Shown one piece after another: positions 39,885-48,485 of a DNA stretch of 64,000 nucleotides (its first letter is position 1; the number at the start of each line of letters is the position of its first letter). Source of the DNA: JANNRA01 sp031401035 (lineage in GTDB: Bacteria; Desulfobacterota; Binatia; HRBIN30; CADEER01); assembly GCA_031401035.1 (NCBI GenBank), contig JANNRA010000163.1, positions 1-64,000 on the forward strand, read 5' to 3'. The notes below the pieces were generated by a model. The model was not told the DNA's origin. It saw only the letters and a list, made by a program, of their open reading frames with translations, and searched no databases. Both the position numbers and the translations under genes were made by a program.

Positions 39885-42850
39885 GACGGCAGCAACTCCG
39901 GATTGGGGTTGCGCAGCCGCATGAGGTAGGTGGTGCGCGGCTGCGTGTTGAGCTCGGCGAGCAGGTTGTAGTTCCGCTCCGACGCGCGGTGTGTCGCCAC
40001 GGCGCTCTGTGCATCGCGCAGGTTGCCGAACTGAATTGCCTGCGTCGGACAGGTCTGCTGGCAGGCCGTGCGCACGTCCCCGTCGCCGAGCGGGCGGTCG
40101 GCGAGCTTGGCGTCGATGCGCGAGCGATTGATGCGCTGCACGCAGTACGAGCACTTCTCCATCACCCCGCGGGCCCGTACTGTGACGTTGGGGTTCTGCG
40201 CCAGTTGCAGGGTGTCGGGCAGTGCGTTGGTGAAGTTGTAGAAGTTGAAGCGCCGCACCTTGTACGGGCAGTTGTTCGAGCAGTAGCGGGTGCCGATGCA
40301 GCGGTTGTACACCATCACGTTGAGCCCTTCCTTGTCGTGCACGGTGGCGGCCACCGGGCAGACCTGCTCGCAGGGCGCATTCTCGCAGTGCTGACATGGC
40401 AGGGGTTGGAAGACGACCGAGTCCGGCGCGTCCTCCCGGCCCGAGAAGTAGCGATCGATGCGGATCCACTGCATCTCGCGGCCGCGCGCCACCTGGTCCT
40501 TGCCGACCACCGGGATGTTGTTCTCGCTCTGGCAGGCGACGACGCAGGCGTTGCAGCCGATGCAGGTATTGAGGTCGATCGTCATGCCCCACTGCGGGCT
40601 GCTGGTGAAGTCGAGCGGCGGCCACGGCGATTGCTGCTTCGGGAGGTGCGCCTCGTGGTCGCGCGCCAGGGCCGGATGCTGACGGTAATCGGCGACGGCC
40701 GCCTCCTGGACGATGACCCGCCCCTCCATGCTCCAGTGCTCCGCGGTTGTCGCCAGGGCGTACGTGCGCCCGGTCGGCTGCAGCGTCAGGCCGGCGTCGA
40801 CGCCCGGCGCCGCGGCGGTGCGCAACCGATAGGCATTGAAGCCGACGCCGCTGCCGACCCGACCGGCGGCCGGCCGGCCGTAGCCGAGCGCCAGGGTCAC
40901 CGAGTGGTCGGCGCTGCCGGGCAGCGGGAGCACCGCGGCCTCCAGCTCGCGCTCATGCAGCGTCAGGCGCACGAGGTCGCCGCGCTGCAGGCCCAACGCC
41001 TTGGCGGTGGCCTCCGACAGGATCGCGGCGTTGTCCCAGGTCAGCTTGCTGACCGGCTCCGGCAGCTCCTGCAGCCAGGCGTTGTTGGCGAAGCGCCCGT
41101 CGTAGGCCGCGGCCGAGGGACGAAAGACAATCTCGAGCCGCTGCGCGTCCGCCGGCGGCGCGGTCGTGAGCGGGCTGGCGGCGAGCTCGCCGAGCATCCG
41201 CATGTTGGCCGGCGGCGCGACCGCCGCGGGCTCGCTGCCCGGCAGCACGCCGTCGTGCAGGGTGCGACTCCAGGTGGCCTCGAAGTCGGGCCCGGCCAGC
41301 TTCTGCCAGGTCTCGCGTACCAGGTCGTAGCCGGGTTTCTCCTCGCCGGACTGGAGCAGCGCGAGTACCTCGATGACACTCTTGCCCGCGAAGAGGGGCG
41401 CGATGAGCGGCTGGATGACCGACAGCGGGCCGCCGACCGACCGCGCGTCTCCCCACGCCTCGAGAAAGTGCGCCTCGGGCAGGTGCCACTCGCACAGCGC
41501 CGAGGTCTCGTCGACGTGCCCACCGAGGCGGATGCGGTGCGCGACCTTTTGCAGCGCGCCGGCGAAATCCACATCCACCGGCGCGTCATAGCCCGGGTTG
41601 CCGCCCAGGATCACCACCGCCTGCAGGGCGCCGGCGCGCATGTCCGCCACCAACTGCGCCAGGGCGTCCGTTCGCGAACGCGCCGACTCCATGGCGGCCG
41701 CGTAGGTCACCGTCGTGCCGACGTTGCCGAGCGCGCCGTTGAGGCAGGCCACGGCGGCGTGGACCGCCGCCGGCTGATGTTGTCCGGCGACGATCAGGCA
41801 ATGACCGGCGTTCGCTTGCAGGTCGCGCGCGACTGCGGCCACCCAGCGCGGATCGATATCGGCTGCAGCCGCTGGCGCCGGCGCCAGGCCGAGGGCCGCA
41901 GCGAGGGCGGCGGTGAACGCGGGGATGCGACTACTCTGCAGGCGGAGGCGGTTGTCCGCCGCGATGCCGGTCACGGTCAGCGCGCTCTCGACGGCGTAGA
42001 GGCGATTCATGGTGCCGTCCGTGGTCGCCATCCGTCGGCCATCGGCGAAGCCGCGCGCGTGGCGCACCGCGTCGCGATCGTCGAACAGCAGGTCGGCGTC
42101 AAGGGCCAGCAGCACCCGCGCCTGGTCGACGTGGTACATCGGCTCGTAGGCGCCGCCCAGCGCCGCGGCGAGCCCGGCGTCGCTCTGCTCGCCGCCGAGC
42201 GGCGCGTAGGTGACCAGGCGCAGCCTTGGGAAGCGCCGCGTCAGCGCGTCGGTGAGGCGCGCCTGCGTCGGCGAGGTCGACGGCTCGCACACCAGCGCCA
42301 AGCCGGCACCCTGATCGGGCGCCAGCTCGGCGGCGATGATCTTCCACTGGTCGGCGAAGTCCTTCCAGCTCGGCGGCGCGGCATCGGCGCCGCGGCGGCT
42401 GAGGCTGCGGGCGCGGTCCGGATCGTAGAGGCCGTAGATGGCCGCCTGCGCCCAGGCACTCGCCGCGCCCATCGATGCGGGGTGGCGGGCATTGCCTTCG
42501 ATCTTCGTCGGACGCCCTTCGTGGCTCTCCACCACCAGGCCCAGAGCGCTGCCGGCGAAGGGCATGGTCGTCGCGTACTGCAGCGGGATCCCGGGAATGA
42601 TCGCCTCGGGGGCGTTGACGTAGGGCACGATGTGCTCTGCTGGCCGGCGGCAGGCGGCCAGCCCGGCGAGCGACAGGGAAGCGCCGACCAGCTGCAGCAT
42701 CGTGCGGCGGCTGATGTCGTCGGGCGCATCCGCTGCTCCGGCAGGGAACTCATGCCCGGATCCCGGCTCGAGAGGGCCCGGTTCGCGCGCCGACCGAGCG
42801 TCGCGCTCGGCGACCGTCTGCCAATAGCGTGGCTCGCCGGTGGCGCTCAT
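39881..42850 (-). CDS. ActB-like subunit (molybdopterin-oxidoreductase-like plus Fe-S domain), second copy
   Basis: A 989-residue ActB paralog. The N-terminal Tat-like segment SRRTMLQLVGASLSLAG ends in LAAC, and the next part (YVNAPEAIIPG) matches the same region of the first ActB. All ferredoxin-domain cysteines are kept: CIGCNACVVAC from C763, CQHCENAPCEQVCP, CIGTRYCSNNCPYK and CSYCVQRIN...CQQTCP. The chosen ATG overlaps the ActA-like stop in ATGA; an ATG three codons upstream is possible. It is not followed by an ActC gene but by the ActE-like cytochrome and the bd-like protein. Confidence 0.92.
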   Translation of the reverse strand: MSATGEPRYWQTVAERDARSAREPGPLEPGSGHEFPAGAADAPDDISRRTMLQLVGASLSLAGLAACRRPAEHIVPYVNAPEAIIPGIPLQYATTMPFAGSALGLVVESHEGRPTKIEGNARHPASMGAASAWAQAAIYGLYDPDRARSLSRRGADAAPPSWKDFADQWKIIAAELAPDQGAGLALVCEPSTSPTQARLTDALTRRFPRLRLVTYAPLGGEQSDAGLAAALGGAYEPMYHVDQARVLLALDADLLFDDRDAVRHARGFADGRRMATTDGTMNRLYAVESALTVTGIAADNRLRLQSSRIPAFTAALAAALGLAPAPAAAADIDPRWVAAVARDLQANAGHCLIVAGQHQPAAVHAAVACLNGALGNVGTTVTYAAAMESARSRTDALAQLVADMRAGALQAVVILGGNPGYDAPVDVDFAGALQKVAHRIRLGGHVDETSALCEWHLPEAHFLEAWGDARSVGGPLSVIQPLIAPLFAGKSVIEVLALLQSGEEKPGYDLVRETWQKLAGPDFEATWSRTLHDGVLPGSEPAAVAPPANMRMLGELAASPLTTAPPADAQRLEIVFRPSAAAYDGRFANNAWLQELPEPVSKLTWDNAAILSEATAKALGLQRGDLVRLTLHERELEAAVLPLPGSADHSVTLALGYGRPAAGRVGSGVGFNAYRLRTAAAPGVDAGLTLQPTGRTYALATTAEHWSMEGRVIVQEAAVADYRQHPALARDHEAHLPKQQSPWPPLDFTSSPQWGMTIDLNTCIGCNACVVACQSENNIPVVGKDQVARGREMQWIRIDRYFSGREDAPDSVVFQPLPCQHCENAPCEQVCPVAATVHDKEGLNVMVYNRCIGTRYCSNNCPYKVRRFNFYNFTNALPDTLQLAQNPNVTVRARGVMEKCSYCVQRINRSRIDAKLADRPLGDGDVRTACQQTCPTQAIQFGNLRDAQSAVATHRASERNYNLLAELNTQPRTTYLMRLRNPNPELLPS

Positions 42851-43494
42851 CGATGGCATCCCGAACAGTCAACGGGGGGCTGGAGCTGGTGCGCGGTGAT
42901 CGTCGCCTGAGCCCATGCCGCATGGTCGGGCGGAGGTATCCACCGCATATTGGTCACCTCATCAACCGGCCGCAGATGCGGACCGGGGTTGCGGTGGCAG
43001 TCGAGGCACCAACCCATGCTGAGCGGCGCCTCGAGACGGACCACTTCCATCTGGTCGACGCGGCCGTGGCAGGAGACACAGCCGACGCCTGCATGGACGT
43101 GCACCGAATGATCGAAGTAGGCGTAGTCCGGCAGCTCGTGCACGCGCACCCAGCGGATCGGAAAGCCGCTGGCGGCGCTGTCGCGAATCGGCTGCAGTGT
43201 CGGGCGGTCGCGGCCGACCAGCTTGTGGCAGTTCATGCATACCTGCGTCGGCGGGACACCGGCCACGGGCGAGACATCGACGCGGGCATGGCAGTACCGA
43301 CAGTTGATTTCCATATCTCCCGCGTGCAGGCGATGGCTGTATGGAACGGGTTGGGTCGGCTGATAGCCAACCTGCGTGTACCAGGGCGAGAAATAGTACC
43401 AGGCGAAGGCGACGGCGGCGACGAGCGCGACCGGTAGTCCCACTCCGAGGGCTAGCGGTACTCGATTGGCTTGCTCGGGAAATATCTGCGCCAC
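42847..43494 (-). CDS. ActA-like pentaheme cytochrome c, second copy
   Basis: A 215-residue pentaheme cytochrome with one N-terminal helix (about 14-35) and CxxCH at C65-H69, C86-H90, C139-H143, C163-H167 and C210-H214, the last ending the protein. Heme spacing and flanking words (CMNCHK, CVSCHGRVDQM, GWCLDCHRNPGP) match ActA at 6298-6948. The start codon is GTG. It is the first gene of the long minus-strand operon that ends at the radical SAM gene. Confidence 0.92.
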   Translation of the reverse strand: MAQIFPEQANRVPLALGVGLPVALVAAVAFAWYYFSPWYTQVGYQPTQPVPYSHRLHAGDMEINCRYCHARVDVSPVAGVPPTQVCMNCHKLVGRDRPTLQPIRDSAASGFPIRWVRVHELPDYAYFDHSVHVHAGVGCVSCHGRVDQMEVVRLEAPLSMGWCLDCHRNPGPHLRPVDEVTNMRWIPPPDHAAWAQATITAHQLQPPVDCSGCHR

Positions 43495-43830
43495 CAGCCC
43501 GCCCCTGATTCACAAGGCTGCAAAGTGGGCGACTCCGCCGCCCGCTGGGCAGCACCCACACCCGCAGCCCGACTTCACCGACTACTCGTCTCCAACCCCC
43601 CCCACGTTGCGCGTGGCCGTGCGATGCCCGTGGTCTTGGAAAAGCGCTCGGCGTCCTTAGCGCGGCCGCCAGCGAGAGGTCAAGGCGACTTCGGCGCAAT
43701 GGAGGTGGTGTGCGGCGCGCGTGCCAACACTTGCGCGTCCGCGACGAGACGAGGCGGGCGCGTGCGAAGACGTGGGCGCGTGCGAAGACCTGGCGTTCCC
43801 CGCATGAGTCTGCGAGACAGGGCGCCAGCC
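43495..43830. other. Divergent intergenic region
   Basis: About 336 bp between the ActA-like gene (minus) and the small membrane protein gene (plus). It must hold the promoters of both transcripts, but I see no convincing -35/-10 pair. It contains a short 18-bp tandem repeat (see next entry). An open frame through it on the plus strand has biased, gene-unlike translation and is not called. Confidence 0.5.
43756..43789 (+). repeat. Two-copy tandem repeat, 18-bp period
   Basis: GGGCGCGTGCGAAGAC occurs at 43756-43771 and again at 43774-43789, in register with an 18-bp spacing, upstream of the small membrane protein gene. It could be a pair of regulator half-sites or a chance duplication. Confidence 0.6.
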
Positions 43831-44112
43831 ATGAGCGATACGGCGCGGCAATCGATGAGCGAATCGGAGCGCGCCTTCGCTGAGCGGGCCGTGCGTCGCA
43901 AGCGCCTGTTCCGCCGCCTGTCGTTCGCGGGGATTGCGGTCGCCGCCGGCCTGGCGATCGTCTCCGGCTACCAGCGCCTGCGCGACCCGAGCTTCGCGCT
44001 CGGAGCGCGGCCGATCATCATCCTGTTGATCCTCCTGAACGCGCGCCAGAACCTGCGCCAGTATCGCTATGCGCTGGTGCTCGAGAAATTGATCGCCCGA
44101 CAATGCCCATGA
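43831..44112 (+). CDS. Small membrane protein upstream of SCO
   Basis: A 93-residue protein with a charged N-terminal third (SESERAFAERAVRRKRLFRR) and two hydrophobic segments (about 31-46 and 60-72). I do not recognise a family. It overlaps the SCO gene by ten bases, which argues that it is real and co-translated. An in-frame ATG 27 bases upstream is an alternative start. It may take part in oxidase copper assembly (inference from position only). Confidence 0.6.
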   Translation: MSDTARQSMSESERAFAERAVRRKRLFRRLSFAGIAVAAGLAIVSGYQRLRDPSFALGARPIIILLILLNARQNLRQYRYALVLEKLIARQCP

Positions 44113-44753
44113 GGACGAGGCGGCTGCTGCGCAGCCCGTACCTCTGGGGACTGCTCATCGGCTGCGTGGCGGTGACCCTGATTCGGCCGCTGCTGCGGCG
44201 TGAGCCGCCGCCGCCGGCGCCGCTGTTTCAGGTGCCGCGCTTCGCGCTGGTCGACACCGATGGCCGGCCGTTCGGCAGTGACGAGCTGCGCGGTCACGTC
44301 TACGTGGCAAATTTCTTCTTCACCCGCTGTCCGTCGATCTGCCCGACGCTCATGCACGAGTTGGCCGCCCTGCAGTCGCGCTATCGCGAGGCCGGGCTCG
44401 GTGCGATCCGTCTGGTCAGCATCAGCGTCGATCCGACCCACGACACGCCGGAGCGCCTGCGCGCCGCGCAGGCGAGCTACGGCGTCGACCCCAGCCGCTG
44501 GCGACTGCTGACGGGCGCGCCCGAGGCGGTGCGCAGTCTCGCCGTGCAGGGCTTTCGCGTTCCCCTCGGCGACGCGCTCCAGCAAGGCGACGGCGCCTTC
44601 GACATCGCCCACACCGGCAAGCTCATCCTCGTCGATTCGCACGGGGCGGTGCGCGGATTCTATGACAGCGACGCCGACGGCTTCGACGAGGTGTTCTGGC
44701 GCTCCCGCCACGTGCTGCAGGAAGCGGCGGCGAACCGCGTGCCGGTGCCCTGA
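44103..44753 (+). CDS. SCO1/SenC-family copper chaperone, second copy
   Basis: A 216-residue SCO protein with an uncleaved N-terminal anchor (about 13-31) and a thioredoxin-like domain. The copper motif is C76 and C80 in RCPSICP, with a histidine in FDIAHTGKL. The family segment VSISVDPTHDTPERL is clear. Unlike the first SCO (14111-14950) it has an N-terminal rather than C-terminal membrane anchor. The likely client is the CuA site of the second oxidase; it is divergent from the third respiratory module. Confidence 0.9.
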   Translation: MPMRTRRLLRSPYLWGLLIGCVAVTLIRPLLRREPPPPAPLFQVPRFALVDTDGRPFGSDELRGHVYVANFFFTRCPSICPTLMHELAALQSRYREAGLGAIRLVSISVDPTHDTPERLRAAQASYGVDPSRWRLLTGAPEAVRSLAVQGFRVPLGDALQQGDGAFDIAHTGKLILVDSHGAVRGFYDSDADGFDEVFWRSRHVLQEAAANRVPVP

Positions 44754-44800
44754 GCGTCCGCTGTCGTCGACGATGTCCCCATGCGCCCGGCGACGGTGCC

Positions 44801-44965
44801 ATGATAGGCATAGCCATCAACCGCAGCGCCCTCCACAGGAGACTGCATGCGTACCACCATCTGCTCCTCGCCATCCTCCTCGCCGCCCCGGCCCTCGCCG
44901 ACGAGCCCTCGGTGAAGGCGGGCGTCGACGAAGTCGGCCGCGCCGGCGAACACGTCCAGGAGTGA
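44801..44965 (+). CDS. Possible 54-residue secreted peptide
   Basis: A short open frame from ATG with a basic stretch, then LLLAILLAAPALA followed by DEPSVKAGVDEVGRAGEHVQE, which reads like a signal peptide with a small charged mature peptide of about 20 residues. It ends 5 bp before the ATG of the beta-propeller gene, and its last codons contain the AGGAG that serves that gene, so the two may be coupled. It could also be the truncated N-terminus of a longer exported protein. Confidence 0.4.
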   Translation: MIGIAINRSALHRRLHAYHHLLLAILLAAPALADEPSVKAGVDEVGRAGEHVQE

Positions 44966-44970
44966 CCGTT

Positions 44971-46104
44971 ATGCGGCTGGCGAAGGTAGCGGTGTTCGGT
45001 TGCCTGCTCGCAACCCCGGGCGCGGCCGCGGCGGCGTTCAACGTCACGCAGCTCACGATGACCACCGGATGCGGGAGCAACCCGCCGATCATCAGCGCCG
45101 ACGGCCAGCGACTGGCCTTCGGGTCGGGATGTACCCTTGCCGGGGCGCCGGCCAATCCCGTCGGCGATTTCTTCATCGTCGATATCGCGACGGCGGCATT
45201 CACGCCGATCACGAATACCCAGAACTGCTTTAACGGCGCGCTGGCGATGAGCGCCGACGGCCAGCGCCTGGCGTTCACGTCGGCCTGCGACCTGACCGGC
45301 ACGAACACGCGGCAACAATCGTTTCTGTACGCGTACGACATCGCGGCGGGCCCGCTGCGGCAGATCTCCACGGTCCCGAGCTGCGTCCTGGGGTCGCTGA
45401 CGATCGACGGCGATGGCTCACGCATCGCCTTCACCACCGCCTGTCACCCCACGCAGGCGTCGGACTCCACGTCAGGCATCTACCTCTATGATGCCGGAGC
45501 CGACGCGGTGACGGCGGCCGTCCCCAGCAGCGGGTGCAGCGCCGGGTTTCACATGGCGCCCGCCATCAGCGCCGACGGGGCGCGCATCGCGTTCGCCTCG
45601 AACTGCGACCTGCTCGACAACGCCGATAACGGCTCCGAGATCTACGTCTTCGACGTGGCGACTGAGATGGTCCGGCAGATCACCCACACCACCGGGTCCT
45701 GTGGCGCTATGCGCCCGACGATCAACGCCGACGGCACGCGCATCGCGTTCGACGCTCCGTGTGACGGGCTGAAGGGGTTCGCTGACAATAGAGAGATTTT
45801 CATCTTCGACGAGTCCAGCGGCATCGCGCAGGTGACCGAGGAGGATGGCTGCCAGAGCGCCGCCGCGCGCATCGACGCCGCGGGCTTGCGCGTCTTCTTC
45901 CAATCCCAGTGCAATCTCGCCGGGACCGGCGTCAATCAGCGCAACTTCTTCTGGTTCGATGCCACGGCTCCCGGCGTGTTCCAGGAGATCGTGACGCCCA
46001 ATTGCGTGGATGGGAACCCGTCGATCAACGCCGACGCCACCCGGTTCGCATTCAGCTCGACCTGCAATCTCACCGGCGACGCGAGCGGCAACGCAGAGCT
46101 CTAG
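44971..46104 (+). CDS. Secreted beta-propeller protein (WD40/PD40-like repeats), ending at an in-frame amber codon
   Basis: A 377-residue exported protein with a signal peptide (cleavage near GAAAA). It has about seven repeats of TolB/PD40 type, each with I-S/N-A-D-G-x-R-x-A-F followed by a conserved Cys (for example ISADGQRLAFGSGC, INADGTRIAFDAPC). Each blade carries a cysteine pair, so disulfides are likely. The frame meets TAG at 46102-46104, then stays open for 213 more codons that encode a Thr/Pro-rich linker and a dockerin-like tail. The shortened protein lacks that tail, which a neighbouring peptidase keeps. Binding or scaffolding role inferred from the fold. Confidence 0.8.
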   Translation: MRLAKVAVFGCLLATPGAAAAAFNVTQLTMTTGCGSNPPIISADGQRLAFGSGCTLAGAPANPVGDFFIVDIATAAFTPITNTQNCFNGALAMSADGQRLAFTSACDLTGTNTRQQSFLYAYDIAAGPLRQISTVPSCVLGSLTIDGDGSRIAFTTACHPTQASDSTSGIYLYDAGADAVTAAVPSSGCSAGFHMAPAISADGARIAFASNCDLLDNADNGSEIYVFDVATEMVRQITHTTGSCGAMRPTINADGTRIAFDAPCDGLKGFADNREIFIFDESSGIAQVTEEDGCQSAAARIDAAGLRVFFQSQCNLAGTGVNQRNFFWFDATAPGVFQEIVTPNCVDGNPSINADATRFAFSSTCNLTGDASGNAEL

Positions 46105-46746
46105 GTCGCCACGCTACAGAGCCCGGCGCCGACGCGATCGCGGACGGCGACGCGAACCCCAACGGAGACTCGCAGCGCCACCCTGACGAGCACGCCGACG
46201 CCAACGGCGATCGCGACCGCCACCGCGCCGCCGGGCGACACGGCGACGCCGACCACGCCCGGAGCCACCGGCACGCCGACCTCGGCGCCCTCCTCGGCGT
46301 CCCTGGCGACCGCTCTGGGCGTCGCCGACGACCGCATCGCGGTCAGCGACATCGCGCCCTTTCCGGCGCTGGGCACGGTGCGGATCGACGCCGAGCACTT
46401 GCGCTACACGGGCCGGCAGGCGGCGCCCGCTGCTCGCCTGACGGTCGGGGCGGCGGTACCGCAGCCTGGCGAATTGTTGGCCGTCGAGCGCGGTGTGAAC
46501 GGTACCGCCCCGGCGGCGCATGCCGCCGGCGCCACCGTGGTCCTGCTCGACGCCGTGCCGCCGTGTGTCGGCGACTGCAACAGCGATGGCGCGGTGGCGG
46601 TGAACGAGCTGCTGACGATGGTGAACGTCGCACTGGGCAACGCGCAGATCGGCAGTTGTCCGCTGGGGGATGCCAACGGCGACGCGCAAGTCACCATCAA
46701 CGAGATCCTGGCGGCAGTGAATAACGCCCTGAGCGGCTGTAGCTAG
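46105..46746 (+). pseudogene. In-frame continuation after the amber stop: Thr/Pro linker and dockerin-like tail
   Basis: The reading frame of the preceding beta-propeller gene continues without a stop from 46105 to TAG at 46744-46746. It encodes a linker of T-R-T/T-P-T repeats, about 100 residues of beta-rich sequence, and a tail with two EF-hand-like loops, GDCNSDGAVAVNEL and GDANGDAQVTINEI, framed by cysteines. The same tail occurs at the end of the M4 peptidase at 52083-52265. It is probably the detached C-terminus of the beta-propeller protein; a sequencing error at the TAG or stop read-through are alternatives. An internal ATG at 46378 has no clear ribosome site. Confidence 0.7.
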
Positions 46747-46982
46747 GGCGCGGCCTTCACATCGAGGCACCAGCCATCGAGCTGCCCGACGTCATCGTCG
46801 TTGCGGTCCGAGATCACCAGGCGCCACGCACCGCCAGAATCGTCGCCGGCGAAGGCGGCGAGGGCCTCGCTCGGACGCGGCGTGCTCGTTGTCGGCGCCG
46901 TCGCGGTCGGCAGCGGCTGGACCAGCGCGAACATCAGCGCCGTCGGTCGCATCCTCATGCTCGCACCCGTCACGTCGAGCAT
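46743..46982 (-). pseudogene. Remnant of a P-domain (proprotein-convertase-like C-terminal domain)
   Basis: A 79-codon frame whose last 35 residues, FAGDDSGGAWRLVISDRNDD and the following GQLDGWCLDV, match the end of the P/Homo-B domain found at the C-terminus of many secreted bacterial enzymes. The upstream part is a Thr/Pro-rich linker (TATAPTTSTPRP) with no catalytic domain. It begins inside the 3' end of the GH5 gene, in another frame. I read it as what is left of a larger secreted protein. Confidence 0.55.
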
Positions 46983-48262
46983 TCGATGGGCGGATAGGTC
47001 GGGGATGGCTGCTGGTAGAGTCTCGTGCCGTCGTCGAGCGTCAGCGGGCGCTGATAGTCCGCGAGAAACGCGTTGATGATCAGCATCCCGGCGTCACCGA
47101 TCAGCTTCGGGTACTCCGCTGTCGGCGGAAACCCTGCGTAGTACGAAGGCTGGGTCCATCCGGGCACGTCGTTCACCATGTAGCCCGTGACGTCGATCGC
47201 CCATCCGCCAACGCCAATCCGTTTCATCTGCAGGTAATTCAGGAAATCGACGGCCATTTGATAGCTCGCCTGGTTCTGGAGTCCGGGCTTGGTGTTCGCA
47301 CAGGCGAACCATTCGTCGACGAAGATCGGCAGTCGTCCGCTCTGCGCGCCGAAGTTCGACTCCCAGTCCGCGGGACCGACGGTCCCCTCCTGCAGATATT
47401 GATGAATGCCATAGCCGACGCGGTTGAGCGGATCGCGCACCGGCGGAACGCCGTTGATCGTCGTCGCCAGCGCGAGGCCGTCGAGCACGAAGGTGTTGAC
47501 CGACCCGGCCGCCCGGAGTTCGTCGATCAGTGTCTGCATGCCGAGGGCGGGGAAACACTGCGATTGCTCGCCGGGTTCCGGGTAGTGGCCGGTTCCCCCC
47601 TCGAGCCACAGCCCCCATTGTGCGGCAGTGGGAGGGGCCGCCGCGCGCGGAGACGGTGCAGCTGGTGTCTCCGCGCTCCCGCACGGAGGCGGTTGCGCGG
47701 GCTGCGTCGGCTCATTGTAGAGCTCGTACATCACGCCCTGATCGCGACCAAAGACTTTGTTCAACCTGAGCCAGGCCTGCAGGGTCTCGCTGGTCGGCAG
47801 GCCGTGGAACATCGGACCGCCGCTCTCCTCCTCGTCCTGCATCGCGATCTCGACGACCAGGCCATTGCGCCGTGCCTGACGAATGATCGAGACGACCTGG
47901 TCGAAGTACTGAGGATCGTGGAACGGCGAGCGCTTCGATGCCGGACTGAGGAAGTACTGGCTGACGAACACACGCACCGTGTCCGCTCCCCAGCGCTGGA
48001 TGGCAGCGAAGAGCGCTGGGCCATCCTCGGTGTCCGCCAGATATCCATTGTACTTGGCTTGGGATGGAAGGTGTTTCAGGTAGAGCGAGGTGGAGACGAA
48101 GCCGGCAAGATTGAAGGCTTTTGGTATCCACGCCACGCCATTGAGGGTGAAGGAATTGCCGGACACGCCGACGTCGGTTGGGAGGGCTGCATCCGATGTC
48201 GCGTCCCCACCACACCCGACCAGACAGGCGAGCAGAAGACCGCATACGCCGGACCTCGCCAT
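46970..48262 (-). CDS. Glycoside hydrolase family 5-like lipoprotein
   Basis: A 430-residue exported protein, probably a cellulase/mannanase-fold glycosidase. The signal peptide ends in a lipobox (LACLVGC). The catalytic acid/base is E184 in VMYELYNEP and the nucleophile E317 in LPIFVDEWF, the two marks of GH5/clan A TIM barrels. A Pro/Ala/Ser-rich insert follows the NEP motif (about 187-212). I start at ATG 48262; an ATG seven codons upstream is possible. The substrate is not predictable. It is divergent from the propeptide gene. Confidence 0.85.
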   Translation of the reverse strand: MARSGVCGLLLACLVGCGGDATSDAALPTDVGVSGNSFTLNGVAWIPKAFNLAGFVSTSLYLKHLPSQAKYNGYLADTEDGPALFAAIQRWGADTVRVFVSQYFLSPASKRSPFHDPQYFDQVVSIIRQARRNGLVVEIAMQDEEESGGPMFHGLPTSETLQAWLRLNKVFGRDQGVMYELYNEPTQPAQPPPCGSAETPAAPSPRAAAPPTAAQWGLWLEGGTGHYPEPGEQSQCFPALGMQTLIDELRAAGSVNTFVLDGLALATTINGVPPVRDPLNRVGYGIHQYLQEGTVGPADWESNFGAQSGRLPIFVDEWFACANTKPGLQNQASYQMAVDFLNYLQMKRIGVGGWAIDVTGYMVNDVPGWTQPSYYAGFPPTAEYPKLIGDAGMLIINAFLADYQRPLTLDDGTRLYQQPSPTYPPIECST

Positions 48263-48485
48263 GCATGACGCCGTGCTCAACATGGTTGGTGCTCCTCGTC
48301 AGCGCTCGCCCTTCTGCGGCCGCGGCTGGAGTTCCGCAGCGGGGCGTCCTGCAGGACCGGAACTGGCACGCTCGCGCCGACGCGGTCAATGGGACGCACC
48401 GGGGTGTCGCTGCCCGGCGAGGTGACGAAGCCGAAGTGGTCCCACGGTTTGCGCGCGGCGCGCCGGCGCGGCAAGGACTGCCACC

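Noticed and set aside
39866..42910. Open frame of 1014 codons on the plus strand opposite the ActB-like gene
   Set aside because: Antisense shadow of a conserved gene with all Fe-S motifs on the other strand; no family resemblance.
34431..43494. Nitrite oxidoreductase cluster
   Set aside because: The EB_dh-type cytochrome suggested it, but no NxrA or NxrB is encoded and the ActB-like protein has the ACIII domain layout.
46102..46104. Amber recoding (pyrrolysine or genome-wide TAG reassignment)
   Set aside because: TAG ends several well-conserved genes here (dxs, both coxD genes, the cupredoxin gene), so TAG is an ordinary stop; no pyl genes are present.
46378..46746. Independent 122-residue gene with dockerin-like tail
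   Set aside because: It is in frame with the upstream beta-propeller gene, lacks a ribosome site and signal peptide, and begins in the middle of a continuous linker-plus-tail frame.
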